This document shows, piece by piece, positions 16,431 to 25,326 of a stretch of 64,000 nt of DNA. Position 1 is the stretch's first letter. Each line of letters begins with the position of its first letter. The translations under genes and the position numbers were made by a program. Source of the DNA: Xylophilus sp. Leaf220 (GTDB taxonomy: Bacteria > Pseudomonadota > Gammaproteobacteria > Burkholderiales > Burkholderiaceae_C); assembly GCF_001421705.1 (NCBI RefSeq), contig NZ_LMKO01000025.1:1-64000 (forward strand), read 5' to 3'. The notes under the pieces are model-generated. The model did not search any database and had not been told where the DNA came from. It saw only the letters and a program-made list of their open reading frames with translations.

Positions 16431-18707
16431 GTGGCACACCTGTCCGCCCGCGCATCCGCGCACCGTCTTCTTCCCATCCCCTGCCTGCTGGCCTGCGCCT
16501 TCGCGCCGCAACTGCGCGCCCAGCCGGCGCTGCCGCCTGCGCAGGCCGCGATCGCCGCGGCGGATGCGGCGGTGCTGCTGGCGGCCGGCCCGGCGCTGAA
16601 GGAAACGGTGGTGAGCGGATCGCGCCGCGCCCAGGACCCGGACGAGCTGCCGGTCAGCATCGACGTGATCCGGCGCGAGGACATCGAAAACAAGCAGGTG
16701 CGCGACATCCGCGACCTGGTGCGCGACCTGCCCAACGTCAGCGTCTCGCGCGGCCCGGCCCGCTTCAGCTTGGCAGGCACGCCCACCGGCCGCGACCAGA
16801 ACGCCGGCTTCAACATCCGCGGCCTGGACGGCAACCGGGTGCTAATGCTGGTCGACGGCATCCGGCTGCCGCGCAGCTACGCCTTCAGCGCCAACAGCTT
16901 CGGCCGCGACTACCTCGACATCGGCCTGGTGCAGCAGGTGGAGGTGGTGCGCGGCGCCACCTCGGCGCTCTACGGCTCCGACGGCATGGCGGGCCTTGTC
17001 AACTTCATCACCTCCGAGCCGGCCAACTTCCTGGCGCCGGGCAAGGCGATAGGCGGCCGCGCCAGCGTCGGCTACGACGGCGACAGCAACGGCCGCCGCG
17101 CCGGCGCCACCGTGGCCGGCAAGGCGAACGACACGCTGTCGTGGATGGTGGGCGGCAACGTGGTGCGCAGCCGCGGGCTGGAGACCATGGGCACCAACGC
17201 CGCCGCCGACATCGACCGCACGGTGGCCAACCCCGAGCGCGACAAGGGCATGTCGCTGCTGGCCAAGGCGGTGCTCACTCCGGGCGGCGGCCAGCGCCAT
17301 GTGCTGAGCTACGAGCATGTCGACAAGAAGGCCGACTACGACCTGCTGTCGGCCCGCGCCAAGCCGCCGCTGGCCGCCACCTCGGTCGTCGGCGCCACCT
17401 CGTTCACCGACATGCGCCGCGACCGCCTCACCTACGACGGCCGCTGGACACTGGACACGCCCGTGGCCGACGAGCTGCAGGCGGTGCTCAGCTACCAGAA
17501 CGCCGATTCCCGCGAATATCTTTTCGAAGACCGCGCCACCGCCGCCGACCGGGTGCGCGACGTGACCTACCGCGAGCGCACCCTGCAGGCCAACCTGCAG
17601 GCCCACAAGACGCTGGCGATGGCCGGCGGCTGGATGCAGAAGATCACCTACGGCCTCGACTACACCCAGGCCCGCATCCGCAACCTGCAGACCGGCGTGA
17701 CGCCGGCCGCCGGCGAGACCTTCCCGCTCAAGCGCTTCCTCGACACCCGCGAGACCAGCACAGCCCTCTATGCGCAGGACGAGCTGATCGCCGGCGCCTG
17801 GAGCCTCACGCCGGGCGTGCGCGTCGACCACTTCGCGATCGACGCGAGCCAGGCGGGTTTCTCGCCGCCCTCGACCACGCCGGCCGCGTCCATCTCGGGC
17901 TCGGCCACCTCTCCCAAGCTGGGCGTGCTCTGGCGCGCCACCGACCGGTGGAGCGTGTTCGGCAACTACGCGGCCGGCTTCCGTGCGCCCAACGCGGGCC
18001 AGGTGAACGCCTTCTTCGAGAACGTCACCCAGTTCTACAAAACCATTCCCAACCCGGACCTCAAGCCCGAGAAGAGCCAGAACTTGGAGCTGGGCGCCCG
18101 CGGCCGGCTCGACCGGCTGCGGGTGGAGGCGGCCGTCTTCACCGGCCGGTACAAGGACTTCATCGACGACCTGGTGCAGGTCGGCGGCACCGGCCGCGCC
18201 GGCAATCCGCTGGTGTTCCAGAGCATCAACCGCGGCCGGGTGCGGATCAACGGTTTCGAGCTGAAGGGCGACATGGACTGGGGCCGCCTCGGCACCGGCC
18301 GGCTCGGCACGCCCTTCGCCTATGGCGTCACCGAGGGCAAGGACACCGCCACAGGCCGGCCGGTCAATTCGATCGACCCGCAGCGCCTGAACCTGGGCGC
18401 CCGCTACGACACCGCCGCCTGGGCGGTGCGGCTCGACATGACGCACCGCGCCGGCAAGAAGGCGGGCGACGTCGACGGCGTGGCGCTCGCCAGCCAGTTC
18501 CTGCCGCCGTCGTCCACCACCTTCGACCTGAGCGGCCAGTGGCGCATCCGCCCCGACCTGCGGCTGATCGCCGGCCTCTACAACATCACCGACCGCAAGG
18601 TCTGGAACTGGGCCGACGTGCGCGGCCTCTCGTCCACCGTGTCCTATGCCGACGCCTACACCCAGCCCGGGCGCTATGCCCGCGTGTCGCTGGTCGCCGA
18701 TTTCTGA
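16431..18707 (+). CDS. hmuR: TonB-dependent heme/hemoglobin receptor
   Basis: A 758-residue outer-membrane receptor of the hemoglobin/transferrin/lactoferrin family. It has a signal sequence ending at APQLRAQP and a plug with NAGFNIRGLDGNRVLMLVDG. The barrel carries the heme-receptor signature FRAPNAGQVNAFFENV followed by NPDLKPEKSQNLELG. The C terminus is RVSLVADF. I choose the GTG at 16431, preceded by CCGAGG, because it begins directly at a normal signal peptide; an upstream ATG at 16368 would add 21 non-hydrophobic residues. It is the first gene of a six-gene heme operon behind the Fur box, like Bordetella bhuRSTUV. Confidence 0.9.
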   Translation: MAHLSARASAHRLLPIPCLLACAFAPQLRAQPALPPAQAAIAAADAAVLLAAGPALKETVVSGSRRAQDPDELPVSIDVIRREDIENKQVRDIRDLVRDLPNVSVSRGPARFSLAGTPTGRDQNAGFNIRGLDGNRVLMLVDGIRLPRSYAFSANSFGRDYLDIGLVQQVEVVRGATSALYGSDGMAGLVNFITSEPANFLAPGKAIGGRASVGYDGDSNGRRAGATVAGKANDTLSWMVGGNVVRSRGLETMGTNAAADIDRTVANPERDKGMSLLAKAVLTPGGGQRHVLSYEHVDKKADYDLLSARAKPPLAATSVVGATSFTDMRRDRLTYDGRWTLDTPVADELQAVLSYQNADSREYLFEDRATAADRVRDVTYRERTLQANLQAHKTLAMAGGWMQKITYGLDYTQARIRNLQTGVTPAAGETFPLKRFLDTRETSTALYAQDELIAGAWSLTPGVRVDHFAIDASQAGFSPPSTTPAASISGSATSPKLGVLWRATDRWSVFGNYAAGFRAPNAGQVNAFFENVTQFYKTIPNPDLKPEKSQNLELGARGRLDRLRVEAAVFTGRYKDFIDDLVQVGGTGRAGNPLVFQSINRGRVRINGFELKGDMDWGRLGTGRLGTPFAYGVTEGKDTATGRPVNSIDPQRLNLGARYDTAAWAVRLDMTHRAGKKAGDVDGVALASQFLPPSSTTFDLSGQWRIRPDLRLIAGLYNITDRKVWNWADVRGLSSTVSYADAYTQPGRYARVSLVADF

Positions 18708-18774
18708 GCGGCGACCGCCTGCGCCGCCGCACTGCCCACCACTGCCCATCGCATCCCCACCGCCAGGAGATTCC

Positions 18775-19164
18775 ATGACCTTGCCTTCCATTCCCCCCGC
18801 CCCAGACGCCACGGCCGACACGCTCGACACCGATGTCGCCTGCGCCGAAGCCTTGCTCGCCGGCACGCTGGCCCTGATGACCGGCCACGCCCAGGCCTGC
18901 TGCGACAGCCACCGCGAGGCCATGGCCCGCAAGATCGTGGTGCGGCTGCAGTGCCTGGGCCAGCAGCCGGGCTTCACCCCGCACTTCCGCACCATGCTGG
19001 CCAACCTGCACGGCTGCTGGATGCGGCAGGCCGGCATCTCCGATCTGGTCGACGCCGCAGGCCCGATGCCGGTGCCCACGGCTGCAGCAACCGCCACCGC
19101 CCCCGCCGCTCCGGCCCGCCCGCCCCAGGTGCTGTGGCATGTCGCGCCGGAGGCGGTGCAATGA
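18775..19164 (+). CDS. Unknown protein in heme-uptake operon
   Basis: A 129-residue protein I do not recognise. The central part (about 20-90) looks helical and has three Cys and two His in a small space: HAQACCDSHREAMARK, then CLGQQPGF and NLHGCWMRQ. The C-terminal third is an Ala/Pro-rich tail ending QVLWHVAPEAVQ. It has no signal peptide or membrane segment, so it is probably cytoplasmic. CAGGAGA precedes its ATG, and its stop overlaps the hmuS start (ATGA), so it is translationally coupled to the heme-processing protein. The Cys/His content could suit heme or metal binding, but that is inference from context only. Confidence 0.8.
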   Translation: MTLPSIPPAPDATADTLDTDVACAEALLAGTLALMTGHAQACCDSHREAMARKIVVRLQCLGQQPGFTPHFRTMLANLHGCWMRQAGISDLVDAAGPMPVPTAAATATAPAAPARPPQVLWHVAPEAVQ

Positions 19165-20300
19165 GCGCCTCGCCCGCCGCGGTGCCGACAACCGAACCGT
19201 CGCCGCAGGCGCCCGCGCCGTTCGTGCCCGGTGCCGCGCCGCCCGCGCCCGACGTGCGTGCCCGCTTTCAGGCGGCGCGCGACGGCGGCCTGCGCGCGCG
19301 CGACGCGGCCCGGTCGCTCGGCCTCTCAGAAGGCGCGGCCATCGCCGCGCACGCCGGCCACCACGCCGCCGCCCTGCGTGCCGTGCCGCTCGCCGGCCCG
19401 TGGCTGGCGCTGCTGCAGGCGCTGGAGCCCTGCGGCCCGCTGATGGCGCTCACCCGCAACGACAGCACGGTGCACGAGAAGACCGGCGTCTACCGCGACA
19501 TCTCCGGCACCGGCCCGATGGGCCTGGCGCTGGGCGCCGAGATCGACCTGCGGCTCTTCTTCAACCGCTGGCACGCCGGCTTCGCCGTCACCGAGCCGGG
19601 CCGCGACGCCGCCGCGCCGCCGGTCACCAGCCTGCAGTTCTACGACGCGCACGGCCTGGCGATGCACAAGATCTACCCGCGCGACGCGACCGATCTCGGG
19701 GCTTTCGCGGCGGTCGTCGCCCGCTTCGCCCAGCCGAGCGCGGGCTATGTCTTCACGCCTGCGTCCGCGCCCGCGGCGCCCGCGCCCGATGCGTCCATCG
19801 ACGCCGCAGGCTTCGCCGACGCCTGGGCGGCGATGCACGACACGCACGACTTCTTCGGCGTGCTGCGGCGCTTCGGTGTCGAGCGCCAGCAGGGCTTCCG
19901 GCTGGTCGAGGGCCGCTTCACCCGCCGCGCGACGGCCGACGCGGTGCGTGGCCTGCTGCAGGCCGCGGCGGCCGACGGCACGCCGATCATGGTGTTCGTC
20001 GGCAGCGGCGGCTGCATCCAGATCCATACCGGCCCGGTGCAGCGCATCGTGCCGATGGAGAGCGGTGCGGTGCGCTGGATCAACGTGCTGGATGTCGGCT
20101 TCAACCTGCACCTGCGCGAAGACCGCATCGCCCAGGTCTGGATCGTCGAGAAGCCCACCGGCGACGGCACCGTCACCTCGGTCGAGGCCTTCGACGCCGA
20201 GGGCGAGCTGATGGCGATGTTCTTCGGCGCCCGCAAGCCCGGCCAGGCCGAGCGGGCCGAGTGGCGGGCCATCGTGGCCGGGCTGGAGCGCGCCGGATGA
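19161..20300 (+). CDS. hmuS: Hemin-degrading/heme-trafficking factor HmuS
   Basis: A 379-residue cytoplasmic heme-binding protein of the ChuS/HmuS/ShuS family, which receives imported heme and degrades or sequesters it. The two repeated domains (about 60-190 and 215-375) are visible. The N-terminal one contains RNDSTVHEKTGVY and the second GSGGCIQIHTGPVQRI with ENP-like wording at the end. A disordered Pro/Ala-rich N-terminal tail of about 30 residues is unusual for the family. It overlaps the preceding small gene by four bases and lies 76 bp before hmuT. Confidence 0.92.
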   Translation: MSASPAAVPTTEPSPQAPAPFVPGAAPPAPDVRARFQAARDGGLRARDAARSLGLSEGAAIAAHAGHHAAALRAVPLAGPWLALLQALEPCGPLMALTRNDSTVHEKTGVYRDISGTGPMGLALGAEIDLRLFFNRWHAGFAVTEPGRDAAAPPVTSLQFYDAHGLAMHKIYPRDATDLGAFAAVVARFAQPSAGYVFTPASAPAAPAPDASIDAAGFADAWAAMHDTHDFFGVLRRFGVERQQGFRLVEGRFTRRATADAVRGLLQAAAADGTPIMVFVGSGGCIQIHTGPVQRIVPMESGAVRWINVLDVGFNLHLREDRIAQVWIVEKPTGDGTVTSVEAFDAEGELMAMFFGARKPGQAERAEWRAIVAGLERAG

Positions 20301-20376
20301 AGCGGTTGTGCCCCCTCTTTCGGCGCGGTGCGGCCACGGGCCGCGCGCGCGCTGCTTTCTCGCTGGCATCGTCCGT

Positions 20377-21261
20377 ATGACTGCAACCTTTTTCGCCGCC
20401 GATCCGTCGCGCCGCCGCTGGCTGCAGGCGCTGGCCGCCGCCGGCAGCCTGCCTGCCTGGGCCCACGCCCAGACGGCTGCCCGCCCGCGCCGGCTGGTCA
20501 CCCTCGGCGGTGCGATCACCGAGGTGGTCTATGCCCTGGGCGCCGAATCGCTGCTGGCGGGCACCGACACCACCAGCCTGTACCCGGACGCGGCGCTGAA
20601 GACGCCGAAGGTCGGCTACATGCGGCAGCTCTCGGCCGAGGGCCTGCTGTCGCTCCGGCCCGATGCGGTAATCGCCACCACCGAGGCCGGGCCGCCGGTG
20701 GTGCTGGACCAGGTGCGCAGCGCCGGGGTGCAGGTGGAGCTGGTAGTGGCCGATCACAGCTGGGACGAGGTACAGCGCAAGGTGGCGGCCGTCGGCCGCG
20801 CGGCGCGGCGGCCGGCGGAAGCGGCGGCGCTGCAGTTCCGGCTCGATGCCGAATGGGCGGCGGCCCGCGCCGAGGTGCAGCGCGCCGCCCGGCGACCGCG
20901 GATGCTGTTCATCCTGGCGCACGCGGCCAGTCCGCAGGTGGCGGGGCAGGGCACCGCGGCCGACGCGCTGATCCGCTTCGCCGGCGGCACCAACGCGATG
21001 CAGGGCTTCGACGGCTACCGGCCGCTGACCGCCGAGGCGATGGCCGGCGCCGCGCCCGAACTGATCCTGACCAGCACCCAGGGCATCGACGCCCAGGGCG
21101 GCACCGACAGATTCTGGCAGCGGCCCGAACTGGCGCTGACCCCCGCCTACCGCCGCCGCGCCTTGATCGCGCTCGAGGCCAGCCGGATGCTGGGCTTCGG
21201 CCCGCGGCTGCCCGGCGTGGTGCGCGAGGTGCACGGCCGCGCGCTGGCGGCCACGGCGTGA
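20377..21261 (+). CDS. hmuT: Heme ABC transporter substrate-binding protein HmuT
   Basis: A 294-residue periplasmic binding protein (class III, TroA/BtuF-like fold) that carries heme from the outer-membrane receptor to the HmuUV permease. The signal region begins RRRWLQALAAAGSLPAWAHAQ, with a twin-Arg start that could be Tat or Sec. Mature-protein motifs include RRLVTLGGAITEVVYALG at the N-terminal lobe and MQGFDGYRPLTAEAMAGA in the C-terminal lobe. The start at 20377 is the only one that puts the signal peptide at the N terminus. Confidence 0.92.
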   Translation: MTATFFAADPSRRRWLQALAAAGSLPAWAHAQTAARPRRLVTLGGAITEVVYALGAESLLAGTDTTSLYPDAALKTPKVGYMRQLSAEGLLSLRPDAVIATTEAGPPVVLDQVRSAGVQVELVVADHSWDEVQRKVAAVGRAARRPAEAAALQFRLDAEWAAARAEVQRAARRPRMLFILAHAASPQVAGQGTAADALIRFAGGTNAMQGFDGYRPLTAEAMAGAAPELILTSTQGIDAQGGTDRFWQRPELALTPAYRRRALIALEASRMLGFGPRLPGVVREVHGRALAATA

Positions 21262-21384
21262 AGGGCCGGGCGGCGTCGGGCCCGCGGGTCGCGTGCGCAG
21301 CGGTCCGGTCGTCTTGCGGGGTGTCGGCACTGTGGGCGTGGATCGCCGGTCTGCCGTCGCCCACCGGGTCCGGAAGTATCCGCC

Positions 21385-22443
21385 ATGGCTGACCGCGCAT
21401 CCGGTGCATCGGCTCGCCGGCTGCCGCTCCGTACCGCGCTGGCCCTGGGCGGCGCACTGTTGCTGGCCGCGGTGCTGGCCGGCAGCGCCAGCGGGGCGTA
21501 CCCGATCTCGCCGGCCCAGCTGTGGGACGTGCTGATGCAGGCGCTCGGCGGCGGCGGTACGTCGCCCGAGTACCTGGTCTTCATGAACATCCGCCTGCCG
21601 CGTCTGCTGCTGGGCGTGGCCGCGGGCGCCGGCCTGGGCCTGTCGGGCGCGTTGATGCAGGGCCTGTTCCGCAACCCGCTGGCCGACCCGGGGCTGATCG
21701 GCGTCAGCAGCGGCGCCGCGTTGGCGGCGGGCGTGGCGATCGTCGTCGGCAGCCGGTGGTTTCCCGAGCTGCCGCGTGCCCTCGGCAGCTGGACGCTGGT
21801 GGCGATGGCCTTCGGCGGCGGGTTGGGCGTGACGGTGCTGATCTATGCGCTGGCGCAGAGCCAGGGCACCACCCGCATGGGCCTGATGCTGCTGGCCGGC
21901 ATCGCGGTGAATGCGCTGGCCGGCGCGGGCCTGGGCTGGCTGAGTTTTCTGGCCAGCGACGAGCAGCTGCGCAGCCTGCAGTTCTGGCTGCTGGGCAGCC
22001 TGGGCGGCGCCCGCTGGAGCGCGGTGGCGCTGGTCGGCGCGGTGGTGGCGGTGGCCGCCGTCGCCGGGCTGCGGCTGGCCCGGCCGCTGAACGCGATCGC
22101 GCTCGGCGAAGCGCAGGCAGCGCTGCTCGGGGTGCCGGTGGAGGCGGTCAAGCGGCGGGCGGTGCTGGTCTGCGCGCTGGCGGTGGGCGCGGTGACCGCC
22201 ACCACCGGCATCGTCGGCTTCGTCGGGCTGATCGCGCCGCACTGGGTGCGGCTGGTGGCCGGGCCCGACCACCGGGTGGTGCTGCCCGGCGCGGCCCTGC
22301 TGGGCGGGGCGCTGGTACTGGTGGCCGACGCGGTCGCCCGCACGCTGGTGCAGCCGGCCGAGCTGCCGCTGGGTGTGTTGACCGCGCTGATCGGCGTGCC
22401 GGTGTTCCTGCTGATGCTGCGCCACTTCCGGAGCAGCGTATGA
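21385..22443 (+). CDS. hmuU: Heme ABC transporter permease HmuU (FecCD family)
   Basis: A 352-residue inner-membrane permease with about ten transmembrane helices, a member of the FecCD/BtuC family. Diagnostic segments are NIRLPRLLLGVAAGAGL near the second helix, GALMQGLFRNPLADPGLIG with the conserved NPLADP coupling loop, and FVGLIAPHWVRLVAGPDHR near the C terminus. It pairs with HmuV to move heme into the cytoplasm. The last codon region overlaps the hmuV start (ATGA). The 123-bp gap after hmuT holds no other gene. Confidence 0.95.
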   Translation: MADRASGASARRLPLRTALALGGALLLAAVLAGSASGAYPISPAQLWDVLMQALGGGGTSPEYLVFMNIRLPRLLLGVAAGAGLGLSGALMQGLFRNPLADPGLIGVSSGAALAAGVAIVVGSRWFPELPRALGSWTLVAMAFGGGLGVTVLIYALAQSQGTTRMGLMLLAGIAVNALAGAGLGWLSFLASDEQLRSLQFWLLGSLGGARWSAVALVGAVVAVAAVAGLRLARPLNAIALGEAQAALLGVPVEAVKRRAVLVCALAVGAVTATTGIVGFVGLIAPHWVRLVAGPDHRVVLPGAALLGGALVLVADAVARTLVQPAELPLGVLTALIGVPVFLLMLRHFRSSV

Positions 22444-23243
22444 GCCTGGAATGCCGCAGCGCTGCTGTCTCGGCCGACGGCCGCCGGGTGCTGGCGACCG
22501 TGTCGGCGGGGCTGCGCGCCGGCCGCGTCACCGCCATCGTCGGCCCCAACGGCACCGGCAAGTCCACCCTGCTGGGCCTCCTGGCCGGGCAGCGCGCGCC
22601 GCTGTCGGGCAGCGTGCTGCTCGACGGCCTGCCGCTGCACCGCCAGCCCGCCGCCGCGCTGGCGCGCCGCCGGGCGCTGATGGCGCAGGAGAGCGCGGTC
22701 GCCTTCGATTTCTCGGCCACCGAGGTGGTCGAGCTGGGCCGCTTTCCGCACCGCCAGCGGCCCGCGCCGGACGAGGCCGGGATCGTCGGGCAGGCTTTAG
22801 AGGCGGCCGGCGTGTCCCACTTGGCCGGCCGCAGCGTGCAGACCCTGTCGGGCGGCGAGAAGGCCCGGGTGCACCTGGCCCGCGCCCTGGCCCAGGTCTG
22901 GCACCCGCCGGCCGACGGGGCCGAGCGCTGGCTGCTGGCCGACGAGCCCACCGCCGCGCTCGACCTGCAGCACCAGCACCGCTGCATGCGGCTGCTGCGG
23001 CAGTGGGCGGTGGAGCAGGGCGTAGGGGTCGTCGCGGTGCTGCACGACCTGAACCTGGCGCTGCGCTATGCCGACGATGCGCTGGTGCTGGGCGGCGAGG
23101 GCGATGAGGGCAGTGACGCGGGCGGCTGCGGCTTCGGCCCGGTGGCCGAGGTGCTGCGGCCCGAACGGATCGAGGCGGTCTGGCAGATGCGCTGCGAGCC
23201 CGTGGCCTTGGCGGACGGCACGCTGCAATACCTCTTCGGCTGA
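22440..23243 (+). CDS. hmuV: Heme ABC transporter ATP-binding protein HmuV
   Basis: A 267-residue ATPase driving HmuU. It has Walker A GPNGTGKSTLLG, the signature LSGGEKARVHLARAL, Walker B WLLADEPTAALDL and the switch His in VAVLHDLNLALRYAD. An insertion of several residues before Walker B (WHPPADGAERW) is typical of HmuV proteins. It is the last gene of the heme operon, coupled to hmuU by a four-base overlap. A GC-rich hairpin follows at 23291. Confidence 0.95.
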   Translation: MSLECRSAAVSADGRRVLATVSAGLRAGRVTAIVGPNGTGKSTLLGLLAGQRAPLSGSVLLDGLPLHRQPAAALARRRALMAQESAVAFDFSATEVVELGRFPHRQRPAPDEAGIVGQALEAAGVSHLAGRSVQTLSGGEKARVHLARALAQVWHPPADGAERWLLADEPTAALDLQHQHRCMRLLRQWAVEQGVGVVAVLHDLNLALRYADDALVLGGEGDEGSDAGGCGFGPVAEVLRPERIEAVWQMRCEPVALADGTLQYLFG

Positions 23244-23290
23244 GCAGCCGCCCAGGGCCTGTAGGCAGATTTCGAACGAAAAGTGCCTGC

Positions 23291-23311
23291 GGCCGGCGTG
23301 CAGTGCCGGCC
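23291..23311. terminator. GC-rich hairpin between convergent genes
   Basis: GGCCGGC and GCCGGCC form a 7-bp stem with a 7-nt loop, 47 bp beyond the hmuV stop. There is no T-run, so it is at best a weak or Rho-assisted terminator for the heme operon. Confidence 0.4.
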
Positions 23312-23315
23312 TCTA

Positions 23316-23332
23316 GCTATCAATTCAGTAGC
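23316..23332. repeat. 17-bp dispersed palindrome, copy 2
   Basis: GCTATCAATTCAGTAGC. Its reverse complement, GCTACTGAATTGATAGC, aligns with copy 1 (3624). It starts one base beyond the stop codon of the flavin oxidoreductase gene on the minus strand. Confidence 0.7.
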
Positions 23333-23333
23333 A

Positions 23334-24800
23334 TCATGCCGAGTGCGCGACCGGGGCGGCGCCGTCGGCCCGCAGCACCCGTCCCGGGTTCAGGATGTTC
23401 TGCGGGTCCAGCGCCTGCTTGATCGCCCGCATCATGCCGAGGGCCACCGGCGACTTGTATTCCTCCAGTTCCTCGACCTTCAGCGCACCCACGCCGTGCT
23501 CGGCCGAGAACGATCCGTCGAACGCGGCGACCGAGCGGTAGACCAGGGCGTTGATCGCATGCTCGTGGTCGCGCAGGAAGGCCCTGGCATCGCCGTCGGC
23601 GGGGGCCTGCACGTTGTAGTGCAGGTTGCCGTCGCCCAGGTGGCCGAAGTTGACCAGGCGCACGCCGGGAATCTCCCGCTGCAGCAGCGCGTCGGTGGTG
23701 GCGACGAATTCCGGAATGCGCGACACGGGGATCGACACGTCGTGCTTCACGTTCAGGCCTTCCTCGGCCTGGGCCAGCGGAATGCTCTCGCGGATGTGCC
23801 AGAGCTGGTGGGCCTGGGCCAGGTTTTCGGCCACCACCGCGTCGCCGACCAGGCCCTGCTCGAAGGCGACCTCCAGCATCTGCTCGAAGCGCTGGCGGGC
23901 GTGGTCTTCGGATTCGCTGTCGGCGTTCTCCAGCAGCACGCAGTAGGGCGCGGTGTCGTCGCCCAGGAAGGGGACGCGCAGCTGCGGCATGTGCTTGCCG
24001 ACCAGGCCGAGGGCGAACTGGCCCATCACCTCGAAGCCGGTGAGGCCGGCGCCCAGTTGCCTGTGGGCCAGGCCCAGCAACGCCACCGCCTGCTCCAGCG
24101 AGGGCACGGCGGCCCAGGCGGTGAGCGAGGCGGCGGGCTGCGGATACAGCTTGAGCGTGGCCGCGGTGATGATGCCCAGCGTGCCTTCGCTGCCGACGAA
24201 CAGGTCGCGCAGGTCGTAGCCGGTGTTGTCCTTGCGCAGGCCGCTCAGGCCGTCCCACACCTCGCCCTGGGCGGTGACCACTTCCAGGCCCAGGCAGAGC
24301 TCGCGGGCGTTGCCGTAGCGGACCACCTGCGTGCCGCCGGCATTGGCGGCCAGGTTGCCGCCGATGGTGCAGCTGCCCTCGGCCGCCAGGCTCAGCGGAA
24401 ACAGCAGGCCGGCCTTGTCCGCGGTTTCCTGCAGGGTCTGCAGGATGCAGCCGGCCTCGACCGTCATGGTGAGGTTGCCGGCGTCGATGCCGCGCACCGC
24501 GTTCAGCCGGGTCAGGCTCAGCAGCACCTCGGTGCCGCTGCGGTCGGGGGTCGATCCGACCACCAGGCCGGTGTTGCCGCCCTGCGGCACGATGGCGGTG
24601 CCAGCGGCGGCGCAGGCCTTCACCACGGCGGCCACCTCGGCGGTGCTGCCGGGGCGCACCACGGCCAGCGCCTTGCCGTGGACGCGCTTACGCCAGTCCT
24701 GCTCCCAGGCGCTCAGGTCGCCCTCGGTCAGGACATGGGCGTCGCCGACGATCTGGCGGAGCGCTTCGAGGAAGGGCGTGGTGGCGGTGGCGGTGGTCAT
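23334..24800 (-). CDS. FAD-binding oxidoreductase (GlcD/D-lactate dehydrogenase family)
   Basis: A 488-residue flavoprotein that oxidises a D-2-hydroxy acid to the 2-oxo acid, possibly feeding electrons to the respiratory chain. The PCMH-type FAD-binding domain (about 40-220) has VPQGGNTGLVVGSTPD and GGNLAANAGGTQVVRYGN. The C-terminal FAD-oxidase domain (about 240-475) ends with the family motif LDPQNILNPGRVL, preceded by FDGSFSAEHGVGALK. The glcE/glcF subunits are absent, so it is probably a stand-alone enzyme. D-lactate, glycolate and D-2-hydroxyglutarate are all possible. It is 75 bp downstream of the DUF2069 gene on the same strand. Confidence 0.9.
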   Translation of the reverse strand: MTTATATTPFLEALRQIVGDAHVLTEGDLSAWEQDWRKRVHGKALAVVRPGSTAEVAAVVKACAAAGTAIVPQGGNTGLVVGSTPDRSGTEVLLSLTRLNAVRGIDAGNLTMTVEAGCILQTLQETADKAGLLFPLSLAAEGSCTIGGNLAANAGGTQVVRYGNARELCLGLEVVTAQGEVWDGLSGLRKDNTGYDLRDLFVGSEGTLGIITAATLKLYPQPAASLTAWAAVPSLEQAVALLGLAHRQLGAGLTGFEVMGQFALGLVGKHMPQLRVPFLGDDTAPYCVLLENADSESEDHARQRFEQMLEVAFEQGLVGDAVVAENLAQAHQLWHIRESIPLAQAEEGLNVKHDVSIPVSRIPEFVATTDALLQREIPGVRLVNFGHLGDGNLHYNVQAPADGDARAFLRDHEHAINALVYRSVAAFDGSFSAEHGVGALKVEELEEYKSPVALGMMRAIKQALDPQNILNPGRVLRADGAAPVAHSA

Positions 24801-24875
24801 AGCGGTGGTCGTCGTCCGGAGAGTCGTCAGTCGAGGGAGGAACCGAAGCGGGGGTGGGCGTCGCCGCCCGAGGGG

Positions 24876-25304
24876 CTAGGCCGCGGGTGCGGCCGGCGCC
24901 GCGGCCCTGGCGTGGCGCAGGCGCAGCCGCACATGCATCGCGCAGGCGGTGAACAGCACCAGGCAGAGCAGTATCTCGACCAGTGCCAGCCAGTTGCCGG
25001 GCGGCCGGTCGCTCCAGGCGCGCACCACCCCTTCGGTGAAATAGAGCCAGACCAGCAGGCTGACCCAGCGGTAGGTGTACATCCGGTGCTTGAGCAGCCC
25101 CACCAGCGGCAGGCAGAGCGGCAGCGCCTTGAGCGCCAGCCAGGAGCCGCCGGGCCGCACCGGCGCCAGCCACAGCTCCCAGGCCAGGGAGAGCGCGATC
25201 AGCCCCAGCAGGCTGCCGGTCGCGAGCCAGCGGGTCAGGCGCACCGAGGGTTCGGCACGCACGGCGCCCATGGAAACGGGGGGCGGGGCAAGGGGCGCGG
25301 ACAT
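24876..25304 (-). CDS. DUF2069 inner-membrane protein
   Basis: A 142-residue small membrane protein of unknown function. About four hydrophobic segments are visible: WLATGSLLGLIALSLAWEL, LKALPLCLPLVGLL, YRWVSLLVWLYFTEG and LVEILLCLVLFTACAM. The YTYRWVSLLVWLYFTEGVVR block is the most characteristic part of the family. Several ATG codons exist (25319, 25316, 25304); I prefer 25304 because the others crowd the divergent gene starting at 25327. It may share a transcript with the downstream flavin oxidoreductase. Confidence 0.85.
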   Translation of the reverse strand: MSAPLAPPPVSMGAVRAEPSVRLTRWLATGSLLGLIALSLAWELWLAPVRPGGSWLALKALPLCLPLVGLLKHRMYTYRWVSLLVWLYFTEGVVRAWSDRPPGNWLALVEILLCLVLFTACAMHVRLRLRHARAAAPAAPAA

Positions 25305-25326
25305 AGGCGATGGCATCATACCGGCC

